64,000 nt of DNA from Albidovulum marisflavi (GTDB taxonomy: Bacteria > Pseudomonadota > Alphaproteobacteria > Rhodobacterales > Rhodobacteraceae): assembly GCF_025751435.1 (NCBI RefSeq), contig NZ_JAOWKY010000004.1, positions 248,001 through 312,000 on the forward strand, given 5' to 3'. This document shows, piece by piece, positions 8,045 to 16,647 of this stretch. A program made the position numbers and the translations under genes. Numbering within the stretch: position 1 is the first letter of the stretch; each line of letters starts with the position of its first letter. The notes beneath the pieces are model-generated. The model was given only the letters and a program-made list of their open reading frames with translations. It did no database searches and was not told the DNA's origin.

Positions 8045-9552
8045 TGCGATGCCTCCCACTCTTCGCGCAGCGCGCGGCGGTTTATCTTGCCTGTGCTGGT
8101 GCGCGGCAGGGTGTCCCTGTGGATGTAAAGCCGGGGTTGCTTGTAGCGAGCCAGTCCGCTTTCCGCCGCAGCGGCCAGGTCCGCTTCGGCAGCGGTGCCG
8201 GAATGTACCAACGCGATGACAGTCGCGTCGGCCTTTATCCTGGCCTCGATCGCGGCGCAGGCATCCAGACCGGGAACACGGGCCATCACGGCCTCGACCT
8301 CAGACGGGGCCACGCGAAAGCCGCCGGCATTCATCATGTCGTCGGCACGTCCCAGGTAGGTCACCGCGCCATCGCCGCCCATCACGGCGCGGTCGCCCGT
8401 CAGGAACCAGTCGCCCTGAAACCGGGACGAAGCCTCGTCCGGGGCGTCGGCGTAGGTCAGGAACAAGCCCGGATCGGAGCGGTGGATGGCGATGGTGCCC
8501 TCGGTTCCGCGCGCGACCGGATTGCCGGCGTCGTCCAGTATCGCGATGGAGCGTCCCGCCTGTGGATAGCCCAAGGACCCCTCGGGCGCGGGCCGATCCG
8601 GCGAACCCGACAGGAATGTCGAACATTCGGACATGCCGAAGGCTTCGTGGATTGGCGTCCCGGTCGCGGCCAACCATGCGGTTCGTGTTGTCTCGGGCAG
8701 TTTCTCCCCGGCGGACAGGCCATGCCGGAGGCGCGGCAGGGAAAGTGTCGCGCCAGACTTCAGTATTTGCCGGTAAACACCCGGAGCTGCAGCGAAAATT
8801 GTTGCATCGAACCGCTTGAGGAGCAAAGGGATCTGATCAAGCATCACGCCTGCCGCGGGAACAAGCGCGGTTGCGCCGGCCGTCCACGGATCCATCAATC
8901 CGGTTCCAAGCGTGTAGGTCCAGTTCATCGCGCCCGCATGAAGGATGCGGTCGCCGTCGGTCAGCCCATACCAGCCCTGGAACATCATCTTTCTGGCAAG
9001 GATGGCGCGATGGGCGTGCAGCACGGCCCTTGGCACGCCCGATGTGCCGGAGGTGTAAATGATGTAGGCCGGACGGTTCGGGTCCGCCATCGCGAAACCT
9101 GACGAGGGCAGGGCCTCCATCCGCGCCAGTGCCCGTGCGTCGATCGTTCGAAGGCCGGAAGGGCGGGTTACGCCTTCGCCCGCGATGGCCAGGCCCGGCT
9201 TGATGCTGGCGGCGATCCGTTCGATTTCCGGCTGGGTCAACTGACTTGAGCAGACGACGGGAATGATGCCTGCCGCGATGGCGCCAAGAAAGGCCAGCGG
9301 AAACTCGACCCCATTGCCCAAACGCAACAGGACACGGTCCCCAGGCTCCATGCCCTCGTCCAGAAGCCCGGTGGCAACCCCGCGAACGGCCGCGGCAAGG
9401 CGGGTGTAGCTCCACCGTTCAGCGCCGGCCGGGCGCAGGATCTGCAACGCTATCTTGTCACCCAGGGGCTCGGCGCGCGACAGCACATGCGCGGCCAAGT
9501 TGAAACTTGCGGGCAGGGCGAAACCGCCGGAACTGTCACCAAGGGAAAGCAT
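8041..9552 (-). CDS. AMP-binding acyl-CoA synthetase (benzoate-CoA ligase-like)
   Basis: A 503-residue ANL-superfamily adenylating enzyme that would activate a carboxylate with ATP and CoA. The P-loop signature IIYTSGTSGVPRAVLHAH is near residues 164-181, the FGMSE motif near 296, WFLTGDRA near 376, and the C-terminal lysine in PRTSTGKINRR near 485. The layout resembles benzoate or short aromatic acid-CoA ligases, but the substrate is not determined. It heads an operon with the DsbA-like protein and the MFS pump and is divergent from the XRE-cupin regulator, which may control it. Confidence 0.88.
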   Translation of the reverse strand: MLSLGDSSGGFALPASFNLAAHVLSRAEPLGDKIALQILRPAGAERWSYTRLAAAVRGVATGLLDEGMEPGDRVLLRLGNGVEFPLAFLGAIAAGIIPVVCSSQLTQPEIERIAASIKPGLAIAGEGVTRPSGLRTIDARALARMEALPSSGFAMADPNRPAYIIYTSGTSGVPRAVLHAHRAILARKMMFQGWYGLTDGDRILHAGAMNWTYTLGTGLMDPWTAGATALVPAAGVMLDQIPLLLKRFDATIFAAAPGVYRQILKSGATLSLPRLRHGLSAGEKLPETTRTAWLAATGTPIHEAFGMSECSTFLSGSPDRPAPEGSLGYPQAGRSIAILDDAGNPVARGTEGTIAIHRSDPGLFLTYADAPDEASSRFQGDWFLTGDRAVMGGDGAVTYLGRADDMMNAGGFRVAPSEVEAVMARVPGLDACAAIEARIKADATVIALVHSGTAAEADLAAAAESGLARYKQPRLYIHRDTLPRTSTGKINRRALREEWEASH

Positions 9553-9650
9553 GCGTCTTCGCTACGCCCGTTGCCGAGGCGTTGCAAGGCACAACGGAAA
9601 CGCGCTAATGCACAGTTCGGACCCTTGCTGAACAGAGCATCAAGAGCCCC

Positions 9651-10280
9651 ATGACGAAAACGACCGACAATACGCGCCTGATCCGCATCGCACGCGCAAG
9701 CGGGGCGGAAGCGGACGCCGCTGAGCCCATCGATCTGGGAAAGCGCGTGCGCGACCTGCGCAAGGCGCGCGGCTGGACGCTGGAACAGGCCGCGGGCCAG
9801 GCCGGCCTTGCACGGTCGACACTGTCGAAGATCGAGAACGGTCAGATGTCGCCCACCTACGAGGCGCTGAAGAAGCTGGCCGAAGGATTGGCGATCTCTG
9901 TCCCGCAGCTTTTTACGCCTTCGGCGCAAACGCAGGTGAACGGCCGCATGGCCGTGACCAAGTCGGGCGAGGGGCAGGCGCACCTGACCACGACCTATGA
10001 ACACGAACTGCTGGCAGGGGCGCTGACACGCAAACAGATGCTGCCCTACCGTGCGCGCATACGGGCGCGCAAGCTGGAAGAGTTCGATGGCTGGGTCCGC
10101 CACGAGGGGGAGGAATTCCTCTACGTCCTGACCGGCATCGTGAAGCTTTACACCGAATTCTACGAACCGGTCGAACTGCGCCGCGGCGACAGCGCCTATT
10201 ACGACGCGGCCATGGGTCACAATGTGGTGTCGGTCAGCCCCGAAGACGCCACGGTGCTTTGGGTCACAAGCCTGGCCTAA
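9651..10280 (+). CDS. XRE-family regulator with C-terminal cupin domain
   Basis: A 209-residue transcription factor. The helix-turn-helix covers about residues 28-88 (LGKRVRDLRKARGWTLEQ, then ARSTLSKIENGQMSPTYEAL). The cupin fold is at about 135-205 (HEGEEFLYVLTGIVKLY, RRGDSAYYDA) and probably binds a small effector. Family members often regulate a neighbouring catabolic or efflux operon, and the divergent acyl-CoA synthetase operon 98 bases away is the obvious candidate target; this is inference. The gene ends tail to tail with the CsbD-like gene, overlapping by four bases. Confidence 0.9.
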   Translation: MTKTTDNTRLIRIARASGAEADAAEPIDLGKRVRDLRKARGWTLEQAAGQAGLARSTLSKIENGQMSPTYEALKKLAEGLAISVPQLFTPSAQTQVNGRMAVTKSGEGQAHLTTTYEHELLAGALTRKQMLPYRARIRARKLEEFDGWVRHEGEEFLYVLTGIVKLYTEFYEPVELRRGDSAYYDAAMGHNVVSVSPEDATVLWVTSLA

Positions 10281-10591
10281 TCATCGCCGTAGCGCGCATC
10301 GTCGTCCGATTCGTCCTCACCCTCGGGCAGGTACTTTCCCGACAGTTTGATGGAGTGGTCGTCGTGGCGCGGGTCCATGACCACATCGGACGGCAATTCG
10401 CCCACAAGCCAGTCGCGAACCTCTTCGCGCGTCTCGGAAAACTCTTGTTCCGTAAGCTCGGCGATGTAAGAGATGAAGGCGCGCTGATCACCGTCGATCG
10501 CTTCAAGCTCTGCCTCGTCCGCATCTGGCCACTTGTCCAGAATCGCATCGAAGAACGCGAACCAGTTTTCCTGAACATGGTGCCATTTCAT
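10277..10591 (-). CDS. Small acidic CsbD-like protein
   Basis: A 104-residue soluble protein starting MKWHHVQENWFAFFDAI. The pattern W..V..NW..F...I..KW, then an IDGDQ turn and EEVRDWL, is reminiscent of CsbD-type stress proteins, and the tail is strongly acidic (EGEDESDDDARYGDD). The start at 10591 is supported by GGAGAA five bases upstream; the longer open frame has no such site. The function is unknown and the CsbD resemblance is weak. Confidence 0.7.
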   Translation of the reverse strand: MKWHHVQENWFAFFDAILDKWPDADEAELEAIDGDQRAFISYIAELTEQEFSETREEVRDWLVGELPSDVVMDPRHDDHSIKLSGKYLPEGEDESDDDARYGDD

Positions 10592-10810
10592 TGTGCTTCT
10601 CCGGCATTTACTCGCTGACCATTTTGCACGCAAACGCCTAAGGGGAAAAGCGTTTCAGGAAGGTTGGCGCCAAGAGCGGCCAAAGGTCGCGTGCGTCTAA
10701 TGCCCAGTCCATGAGACCGCGCCGAAGACCAATCGACAAAAATACGTGGCCGATCCGCAACGCCGATCAGCGGGGTCGGCGGCAACCAGGCCGCACCAAG
10801 CTCAAGGCCG

Positions 10811-10924
10811 TCAGAACCAGCCCTGAACCGTGCGTGCGCCGGACGAGACGTCTTCGCCGACGCCCGCGACCGTGTTGCAGGCGGCCAGTGCGCCCAGGAG
10901 TGCCAACAGGATTAGCTTCTTCAT
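10811..10924 (-). CDS. Entericidin-like small lipoprotein
   Basis: A 37-residue peptide: a lysine-start hydrophobic signal (MKKLILLALLGA), a lipobox LAAC, and a short tail TVAGVGEDVSSGARTVQGW. This is the entericidin A/B pattern, membrane lipoproteins of unclear role originally described as a toxin/antidote pair in enteric bacteria. The ATG lies five bases downstream of the stop of the peptide-binding protein gene, so it is probably the last gene of that transcript. Only one entericidin gene is present. Confidence 0.75.
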   Translation of the reverse strand: MKKLILLALLGALAACNTVAGVGEDVSSGARTVQGWF

Positions 10925-10928
10925 GCTC

Positions 10929-12743
10929 TCAGTCCTCATACCACCAGGTTTCCGGCTGGAAGCCCGGCCAGTCGCCATATAGCGGTATCCGCTCCGGGTA
11001 GTGAAGATGCCTGTCATGGGCCAGGCGCGAAACGCGGCTGAACCAGACAGGGATGACATAGCGGCCAGCCGTCAGGACGCGGTCCAAGGCCTTGGTTGCG
11101 GCCACGAAGTCCTCTTGGCTGCGGGATTCCACGATTGACGTGATCATCGCTTCGGCCGCGGGCGAATTCATTCCCATCCAGTTGCGTGTTCCGGGTTCAG
11201 TCACGCCCGCCGAGCCCCAGTAAAGCATCTGTTCGTTGCCGGGGCTCAGGGATAGGGCCCGCGTGTACCACGCCATGTCGAAGGCGTAGGTGTTCGTGCG
11301 TTCCTTGTACTGCGCACTGTCCACCGAGGTCACGGTCGGCACGATTCCCAGATTCTTCAGGGCCTGAACATAAATGTCCACGACCTGCTCTGTTTGCGTG
11401 GCGCCGGATTGAAGAAGGATTTCGAAGGTGAAGGGGGTGCCGGCGGCATTCTTCATCACGCCGTCCTGTACTGTCCAACCCGCCTCGGCGAAAAGTGCCG
11501 TCGCCTTGCGCAGCGACTTGCGATCCACGGCGCGGTCCCTGTTGCCCTCAGGCAGGGCATATCCTTCGATGGTGCCGGGTGGCAGGGCGGCTGCGAAGGG
11601 GGCCAGCAGCTCGGCGACCTTGCCCTCGGCGGGACCCTGATCCATGCCCAGGGGCGAGTTCGAGAAGTAGGAGGTGATGCGCGGCTCCGAGCCGCCGTTG
11701 ATGGTCTGGTTGACGAAGTCGAAGTTGAACGCCTGGATCATCGCCTCGCGAACGCGCCAATCGGCAAAGACGGAATTGCGGGTGTTCATGACCAGACCGG
11801 TGATCCCGGAAGGCCGCTGATTTGGAATCTCGGCCTTGATCACCTCACCGGACTGCACCGCCGGAAAATCGTAGGACGTCAACCACTTGGAAGCGCTGGA
11901 TTCGCGGAAGGACGAACTTTCCCCTGCCGTGAAGGCCTGGAACGTCACGTCTCCGTCGCCATAGTAGTCATATCGGATCTCGTCGAAGTTGTTCAGGCCG
12001 CGGTTGAATCCAAGATCCGCCCCCCAGTAGTCGGGATTGCGCCGGAACGTGACGAAGCGGCCGGGCTCGAAGTCGGCCACGACGTAGGGGCCGGACCCGG
12101 TCGGAATCTCAAGCGAGCTTTCGGCAAAATCCTTGCCTTCCCACTGTGCCTTTTGAAGGATCGGGCGCATCCCCATCAGAAGCGCCAGCTCTCGGTCCTG
12201 GGTGTTGAAGGTGAAGCGGACCTTTCGGTCACCCGTCTGCTCCATTCTTGCAACCTTGTCCCAGACGTTGCGGTAGCGCGGGTGCCCGACGGTGCCAAGG
12301 GTTTCGTAGCTCCACATCACGTCTTCGACGGTGACCGGGCTGCCATCCGAGAAGCGCGCATGCGGGCGAAGCGTGAACTCGACCCAGCTTCGGGATTCAT
12401 CTGTCTCAACCGATTCGGCCAAGAGGCCGTAGAGCGTGAAGGGTTCGTCGATCGAACGGGCCATAAGGGTCTCGATCGTGTGCAAACCAAGCCCCCAGGG
12501 CGCGGAACCCTTCAGGATGTAGGGATTGAGGGAATCGAAACCGCCCGCTTCACCGAACACGATCCTTCCGCCCTTGGGCGCATCGGCATTCGCATAGGGG
12601 AGCGACACAAAATCAGGTGGGAGCGCCGGCTTTCCATACATAGCTATGCCATGGCTGGGCTCAGCGAACGCGGGGGGCGCCGAGACCAGAATCGCAAAAG
12701 ACAAAACGGCCCGCGCGAGGCTGGCGAAAAAATCCGATCTCAT
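10929..12743 (-). CDS. Extracellular peptide-binding protein, family 5 (YejA-like)
   Basis: A 604-residue periplasmic solute-binding protein with a signal peptide ending PPAFA near residue 28, followed by EPSHGIAMYGKPALPPDF, which resembles YejA of the microcin C/oligopeptide importer. The core HARFSDGSPVTVEDVMWSYE is the SBP_bac_5 signature. Start is the ATG at 12743, just before the signal peptide; 23 upstream in-frame codons look non-coding. The permease (YejB/YejE) and ATPase genes usually found with it are not adjacent, only the entericidin-like gene, so the transporter partner must be elsewhere or missing. Confidence 0.88.
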   Translation of the reverse strand: MRSDFFASLARAVLSFAILVSAPPAFAEPSHGIAMYGKPALPPDFVSLPYANADAPKGGRIVFGEAGGFDSLNPYILKGSAPWGLGLHTIETLMARSIDEPFTLYGLLAESVETDESRSWVEFTLRPHARFSDGSPVTVEDVMWSYETLGTVGHPRYRNVWDKVARMEQTGDRKVRFTFNTQDRELALLMGMRPILQKAQWEGKDFAESSLEIPTGSGPYVVADFEPGRFVTFRRNPDYWGADLGFNRGLNNFDEIRYDYYGDGDVTFQAFTAGESSSFRESSASKWLTSYDFPAVQSGEVIKAEIPNQRPSGITGLVMNTRNSVFADWRVREAMIQAFNFDFVNQTINGGSEPRITSYFSNSPLGMDQGPAEGKVAELLAPFAAALPPGTIEGYALPEGNRDRAVDRKSLRKATALFAEAGWTVQDGVMKNAAGTPFTFEILLQSGATQTEQVVDIYVQALKNLGIVPTVTSVDSAQYKERTNTYAFDMAWYTRALSLSPGNEQMLYWGSAGVTEPGTRNWMGMNSPAAEAMITSIVESRSQEDFVAATKALDRVLTAGRYVIPVWFSRVSRLAHDRHLHYPERIPLYGDWPGFQPETWWYED

Positions 12744-12821
12744 TTCGGCAACAATCCTCGACTGCCCGTTTTCATTGGCACCAAAGCTAACTTGGCTTTC
12801 CAGCCTTTTCAAACTTTTAGC

Positions 12822-12850
12822 TTGGACAGTGGCAGTGAACCGCGTATAAA
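12822..12850 (+). promoter_or_regulatory. Sigma-70-type promoter of a candidate small RNA
   Basis: TTGGAC (12822-12827) and TATAAA (12845-12850) are spaced by exactly 17 bases, predicting a start near 12857. Nothing protein-coding follows before the terminator 47 bases later. Confidence 0.6.
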
Positions 12851-12856
12851 GGGCGC

Positions 12857-12933
12857 ACTGCTCGATAGGTTTCTTGCCTGTATGAAACCTGCCTCAATAA
12901 CTTAACGCCCGCTTCGCGCGGGCGTTTTTTTTT
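12857..12933 (+). ncRNA. Candidate trans-acting small RNA, about 77 nt
   Basis: This is an intergenic unit bounded by a good promoter and a strong terminator. The predicted transcript has a first hairpin AGGTTTC (12867-12873) / GAAACCT (12884-12890) with a ten-base loop, then an unpaired CTCAATAACTTAA-like stretch, then the terminator hairpin and a nine-T run. Hairpin, single-stranded A/U-rich segment and poly-U-tailed terminator is the usual build of an Hfq-bound sRNA, and hfq is in this window. I do not recognise it as a named family. Confidence 0.55.
12904..12933 (+). terminator. Intrinsic terminator of the candidate sRNA
   Basis: AACGCCCGC (12904-12912) and GCGGGCGTT (12918-12926) form a perfect 9-bp stem with a 5-base loop, and T runs from 12925 to 12933. 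It stops plus-strand transcription 95 bases before the next gene. Confidence 0.85.
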
Positions 12934-13027
12934 GGCCCGAACGGGTGCGGGCCTTCGGCAACTTTTTCCTGTTCTTTGCGCGTGCAGAACCTATTCTCGC
13001 CGCAGCGCAACGAATTTGGGGATTACC

Positions 13028-13801
13028 ATGAACCTTTCGGGCAAGACCGCCATTGTCACCGGCTCGAACTCCGGGATCGGGCTGGGTGTGGCCATCGAAC
13101 TGGCCAGGCAGGGCGCAGACATCGTGCTGAACTCGTTCACCGATCGTTCCGAAGATCACGAGCTTGCGGAAAGCATCGGTGCCGAACACGGCGTCAAGGC
13201 GCGCTACATCAAGGCGGACATGTCCTTGGGCGACGATTGCCGAGCCCTGGTCCACAAGGCTGGTGGCTGCGACATACTGGTGAACAATGCCGGTATCCAG
13301 CATGTGTCCCCGATCGAGTCGTTTCCGGTCGAAAAGTGGAATGCGATCATTGCGATCAACCTTTCGTCCGCTTTCCACACGACCGCCGCCGCGCTGCCGG
13401 GGATGCGGGACCGCGGCTGGGGCAGGATCGTGAACATCGCCTCTGCGCACGGGTTGACCGCGTCGCCCTTCAAGTCGGCCTACATCGCGGCCAAGCACGG
13501 GGTTGTCGGCCTGACGAAGACGGTGGCGTTGGAAACGGCGGGGCAGGGGATCACCTGCAACGCGATCTGCCCGGGTTATGTGCTGACACCGCTGGTCGAG
13601 GCGCAGATCCCCGATCAGATGAAGGTTCACAACATGGACCGCGAAACCGTGATCCGGGACGTGATGTTGCTGCGCCAGCCTTCGCGCCAGTTCGCCACGG
13701 TCGAGGAAATCGGCGGCACGACGGTCTTTCTGTGTTCATCCGCCGCCGCCCAGATCACCGGCACGACGATTTCGGTCGACGGAGGCTGGACGGCGCTTTG
13801 A
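13028..13801 (+). CDS. bdhA: D-3-hydroxybutyrate dehydrogenase (short-chain dehydrogenase)
   Basis: A 257-residue SDR enzyme converting D-3-hydroxybutyrate and NAD to acetoacetate, used when polyhydroxybutyrate or ketone bodies are degraded. The NAD motif TGSNSGIG is at residues 12-19, NNAG at about 89-92, and the catalytic Ser-Tyr-Lys set is seen in NIASAHG...SAYIAAKHG. The segment QIPDQMKVHNMDRETVIRDVMLLRQPS (read in parts) matches the HBDH subgroup rather than generic SDRs. ATG at 13028 follows GGGGA. It ends directly against the convergent DUF502 gene. Confidence 0.9.
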   Translation: MNLSGKTAIVTGSNSGIGLGVAIELARQGADIVLNSFTDRSEDHELAESIGAEHGVKARYIKADMSLGDDCRALVHKAGGCDILVNNAGIQHVSPIESFPVEKWNAIIAINLSSAFHTTAAALPGMRDRGWGRIVNIASAHGLTASPFKSAYIAAKHGVVGLTKTVALETAGQGITCNAICPGYVLTPLVEAQIPDQMKVHNMDRETVIRDVMLLRQPSRQFATVEEIGGTTVFLCSSAAAQITGTTISVDGGWTAL

Positions 13802-14602
13802 TCAGCCGGCGGGTTTGGCGGGTCCGGCGGGGGCGGGTGTCGCCGCCGGCTGCTTGGGCGTCTTTGGCGAGGGATAGACAAGCCCCGCAGAGATTACCAG
13901 CTTGGCCGCGTCCTCGACCGACATGTCCAGGAAGGTGACGTCGCGCTTTGGCACGTAAAGCAGGAAGCCTGAGGTCGGGTTCGGGGTGGTCGGCAGGAAC
14001 ACCGTCATGACCTCATCCTCGGGCAGGCGCCGCAGGATCTCGCCCTTCGCTGAGGTAGAGACGAAGCCGATCGCCCATACGCCCTGGCGCGGGTACTCGA
14101 TCAGGCATGCCTTGTCGAACTTGGACTCTGTCTGGTTGAAAACGGTTTCGGCGACCTGCTTCACGCCATTATAGATCGACCGCACGACCGGCATGCGATC
14201 GACCATGCTTTCGCCCCAGGCGATCAGCGACCGGCCAAGGATGCCCTTTGCGATCCAGCCGACGAAGACGGTGAAGATCAGGAATATGATGACCCCGATG
14301 CCGCGCAGGTCCAGCGCGCCTTCCACGCACCAGAACGGCAGGTCGTCCGGTGACTGGCCCGGCCTGGGAGCGCCGCAGAATAGGTCGCGCACCAGTTCCG
14401 TGGGCTGGTAGCGCTGCGGGATGAAGGGAAGCACCCAGCTGTCGATCCAGCCGGTGATCTTCCAGATCAGCCAGAATGTCAGGCCGACGGGGGCTATGAC
14501 GACCAGGCCGGTCAGGAAGTTCGCGCGAAAGCGCGCGATCAGCCCGCGGCGGCGGTGCGCATGATGTGTCGGATGGTCGTCATCCGTCTGTCCGGTTTCC
14601 AT
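13802..14602 (-). CDS. DUF502-family inner membrane protein
   Basis: A 266-residue protein with two transmembrane segments (about residues 28-52 and 100-122) and the DUF502 core: TGLVVIAPVGLTFWL, VRSIYNGVKQV, and FLPTTPNPTSGFLLYVPKRDV. The C-terminus is a proline/alanine-rich tail. The family function is unknown, although related plant proteins act at organelle membranes. Its stop codon abuts that of bdhA. Confidence 0.85.
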   Translation of the reverse strand: METGQTDDDHPTHHAHRRRGLIARFRANFLTGLVVIAPVGLTFWLIWKITGWIDSWVLPFIPQRYQPTELVRDLFCGAPRPGQSPDDLPFWCVEGALDLRGIGVIIFLIFTVFVGWIAKGILGRSLIAWGESMVDRMPVVRSIYNGVKQVAETVFNQTESKFDKACLIEYPRQGVWAIGFVSTSAKGEILRRLPEDEVMTVFLPTTPNPTSGFLLYVPKRDVTFLDMSVEDAAKLVISAGLVYPSPKTPKQPAATPAPAGPAKPAG

Positions 14603-14659
14603 TCAGCGCCCCCTGTTCGCCGCCGGAATGTATGCACTTGGCAAGCCAATGCCAATGGG

Positions 14660-15577
14660 TCACTCGCCGCGTTTCAATTCGGCCGCGATCGCGGCGGCAA
14701 GGCGAGCATTGTTCAGAACCAGGGCAATGTTGGCGTCAAGCGAGCGTCCTTCAGTCAGCTCGAATATCCGGGCAAGCAGGAAAGGGGTCACGGCCTTTGC
14801 CCCGACCCTTTGGGCCTCGGCCTCGGCAAGGGCCGCATCGATCACGGGCATGATCTGTTCGCGTGGAATCTCGGCGGTTTCAGGGATCGGATTCGCTACG
14901 AGCTGACCGCCGGCAAGGCCAAGGCGCGCGCGCATCCGGTGGGCGGTTGCGATCTGGGCTGCGCTGTCCATCCTGAGTGGTGCGGCAAGGCCGGAGCTGC
15001 GTGACCAGAAGGCAGGGAACTCGTTCTGCCCGTAGGCGATGACGGGCACGCCCAGCGTCTCAAGAACCTCGAGCGTCTTGGGCAGATCCAGGATCGCCTT
15101 CGCGCCCGCCGCGACCACGGTCACGGGCGTATTCGCAAGCTCCGTAAGATCCGCCGATATATCGAAGGAGCTTTCGGCGCCACGATGGACGCCGCCGATG
15201 CCGCCGGTGGCGAAGACGGCGATCCCGGCCAGATGCGCGGCGATCATCGTTGCGGCCACCGTCGTCGCCCCCGTCCGACCGATGGCGAGGCAGGCCGCGA
15301 TGTCTGCACGGCTGAGCTTCATCACGTCTTTCGCCTGTGCCAGGTTTTCCAGCCTCGCTTCGCTCAGGCCGATATGGATTTGCCCGCCCATCACGGCGAT
15401 GGTCGCGGGCACGGCGCCCGCCGCGCGGACCTCGGCTTCGACCCGGCGCGCGGTTTCCAGGTTCCGCGGATAGGGCATTCCGTGCGTGATGATGGTGGAT
15501 TCCAGCGCCACGATGGGGGCGCCGTCCTCGCGCGCCTTGGCGACTTCGGGCGAAAGGCTGAGCGGCAGGTTGGTCAC
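14660..15577 (-). CDS. psuG: Pseudouridine-5'-phosphate glycosidase
   Basis: PsuG reversibly cleaves pseudouridine 5'-phosphate to uracil and ribose 5-phosphate. The 305 residues are full length, with the family motifs ALESTIITHGMPYPRN near 24-39, GATTVAATM near 103, FATGGIGGVHRG near 121-132, and PVIAYGQNEFPAF near 178. The start is GTG at 15577, overlapping the kinase stop as GTGA, so the two genes are translationally coupled. Confidence 0.93.
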   Translation of the reverse strand: MTNLPLSLSPEVAKAREDGAPIVALESTIITHGMPYPRNLETARRVEAEVRAAGAVPATIAVMGGQIHIGLSEARLENLAQAKDVMKLSRADIAACLAIGRTGATTVAATMIAAHLAGIAVFATGGIGGVHRGAESSFDISADLTELANTPVTVVAAGAKAILDLPKTLEVLETLGVPVIAYGQNEFPAFWSRSSGLAAPLRMDSAAQIATAHRMRARLGLAGGQLVANPIPETAEIPREQIMPVIDAALAEAEAQRVGAKAVTPFLLARIFELTEGRSLDANIALVLNNARLAAAIAAELKRGE

Positions 15578-16467
15578 GATCCGATGTCTCCTGATACATG
15601 AAGCGCTGCGGCGTCGAGCGCTTCCGCCAGCGCCTGTTCGCGGTTCCGTCCGCGGCGTTCCGCGGCGATATGGGCCGCCATGAAGGTGTCGCCCGCGCCG
15701 GTGACGCGGGTCACAAGCACCGGCGGCGGATCTGCCTGAACGATGCCATTCGGGGCCCCATCGGCAGCCCGGCGCGCGCCGTCCGTCACCAGGACACGCC
15801 GCGCGCCGCGGTCGATCAGCCCGTTTGCCGCCTCGGCGGCGGAAGCGAACCTTCGCTGGCAGATAATCCCGGCCTCTTCCAGGTTCACGTAGATCGTCGC
15901 GTTTGTCAGGGGCAGAAGCGGCACAAGACGCTCGGCCTTGCCCGGCGAAGCCGGCGCGATCCGCAGATCGGCCTCGTGAAAGGCCGTGGACGCCGCGATG
16001 TCGGCCAGCAGCGAAAGCGTCAGGTTGCCATCCAGCGCGACGGGTCCCCGCCAGTAGGCGCCGGGACGGCCAAGCGCGCCGTCCAGAAGCGGGCGCAGGA
16101 TCTTGTCCCCCGCCGCCTCAAGCGAATGGGCATCGGCGATCGCCGCGATCAGCCCGTTCGCCCCCTCGATCGCCATGTAGCGATCGGTCGGCAAGTCATC
16201 GGACCGATAGACATGGCCGCAGTCCAGCCCCAGCCGCGCCGCCTCGGCGATCAGGGCATCACCCTCCGCGTCGCGGCCGATCGCGGTAAGGAGGGCGGGG
16301 CGCAGGCCGAAGCGGGCCAGTGTCATGGCAATGTTCATCGCCACACCCCCCGGAAGCCGCGTGATGCGGCCCGGCACGTCGGCGCCCGCCGCCATGTGCA
16401 CGGGCGTCCGGCCGATGATGTCCCAAAGGACCGATCCGATGCACAGGATGTCGGGCGCACTTGTCAT
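15574..16467 (-). CDS. psuK: PfkB-family carbohydrate kinase, probable pseudouridine kinase
   Basis: A 297-residue ribokinase-like kinase with the N-terminal glycine motif LPGGVAMNIAMTLARFG and the C-terminal GAGDTFMAAHIAA signature near 262-275 that includes the catalytic aspartate. Because it is the first gene of an operon with psuG and overlaps it, the substrate is very probably pseudouridine, giving the phosphate that PsuG cleaves. Together they recycle pseudouridine from degraded RNA. Confidence 0.85.
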   Translation of the reverse strand: MTSAPDILCIGSVLWDIIGRTPVHMAAGADVPGRITRLPGGVAMNIAMTLARFGLRPALLTAIGRDAEGDALIAEAARLGLDCGHVYRSDDLPTDRYMAIEGANGLIAAIADAHSLEAAGDKILRPLLDGALGRPGAYWRGPVALDGNLTLSLLADIAASTAFHEADLRIAPASPGKAERLVPLLPLTNATIYVNLEEAGIICQRRFASAAEAANGLIDRGARRVLVTDGARRAADGAPNGIVQADPPPVLVTRVTGAGDTFMAAHIAAERRGRNREQALAEALDAAALHVSGDIGS

Positions 16468-16531
16468 TCCGTTGATTTGACGGGAAACCGGAGCCGGGGC
16501 AAGCTCTGTGCGCGCTTTGGGCGGTCACCCC

Positions 16532-16560
16532 TTGCACGCATGTTCGTTTCGGCCTATACG
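16532..16560 (+). promoter_or_regulatory. Promoter of rpsB-tsf
   Basis: TTGCAC (16532-16537) and TATACG (16555-16560) are separated by 17 bases. The predicted start near 16567 gives a leader of about 110 bases before rpsB. Confidence 0.6.
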
Positions 16561-16575
16561 CGCGCCACTTCACAG

Positions 16576-16647
16576 GCGAGGTGCGGGCCGATGGGGGAGA
16601 CATTCCCAAAGGTCCACCGGTTGGGGGAAACCCTGAAATCACCTCGC
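16576..16647 (+). promoter_or_regulatory. Structured rpsB leader, candidate S2 autoregulatory element
   Basis: GCGAGGTG (16576-16583) pairs perfectly with CACCTCGC (16640-16647), closing a 56-base region that contains further short G/C-rich hairpins (for example GGG/CCC around 16594-16607 and 16624-16633). The ribosome-binding site GGAAAGGAAAA lies just 3' of the closing stem. Multibranch structures in this position are typical of ribosomal-protein mRNA leaders bound by their own product; binding here is inferred. Confidence 0.5.
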
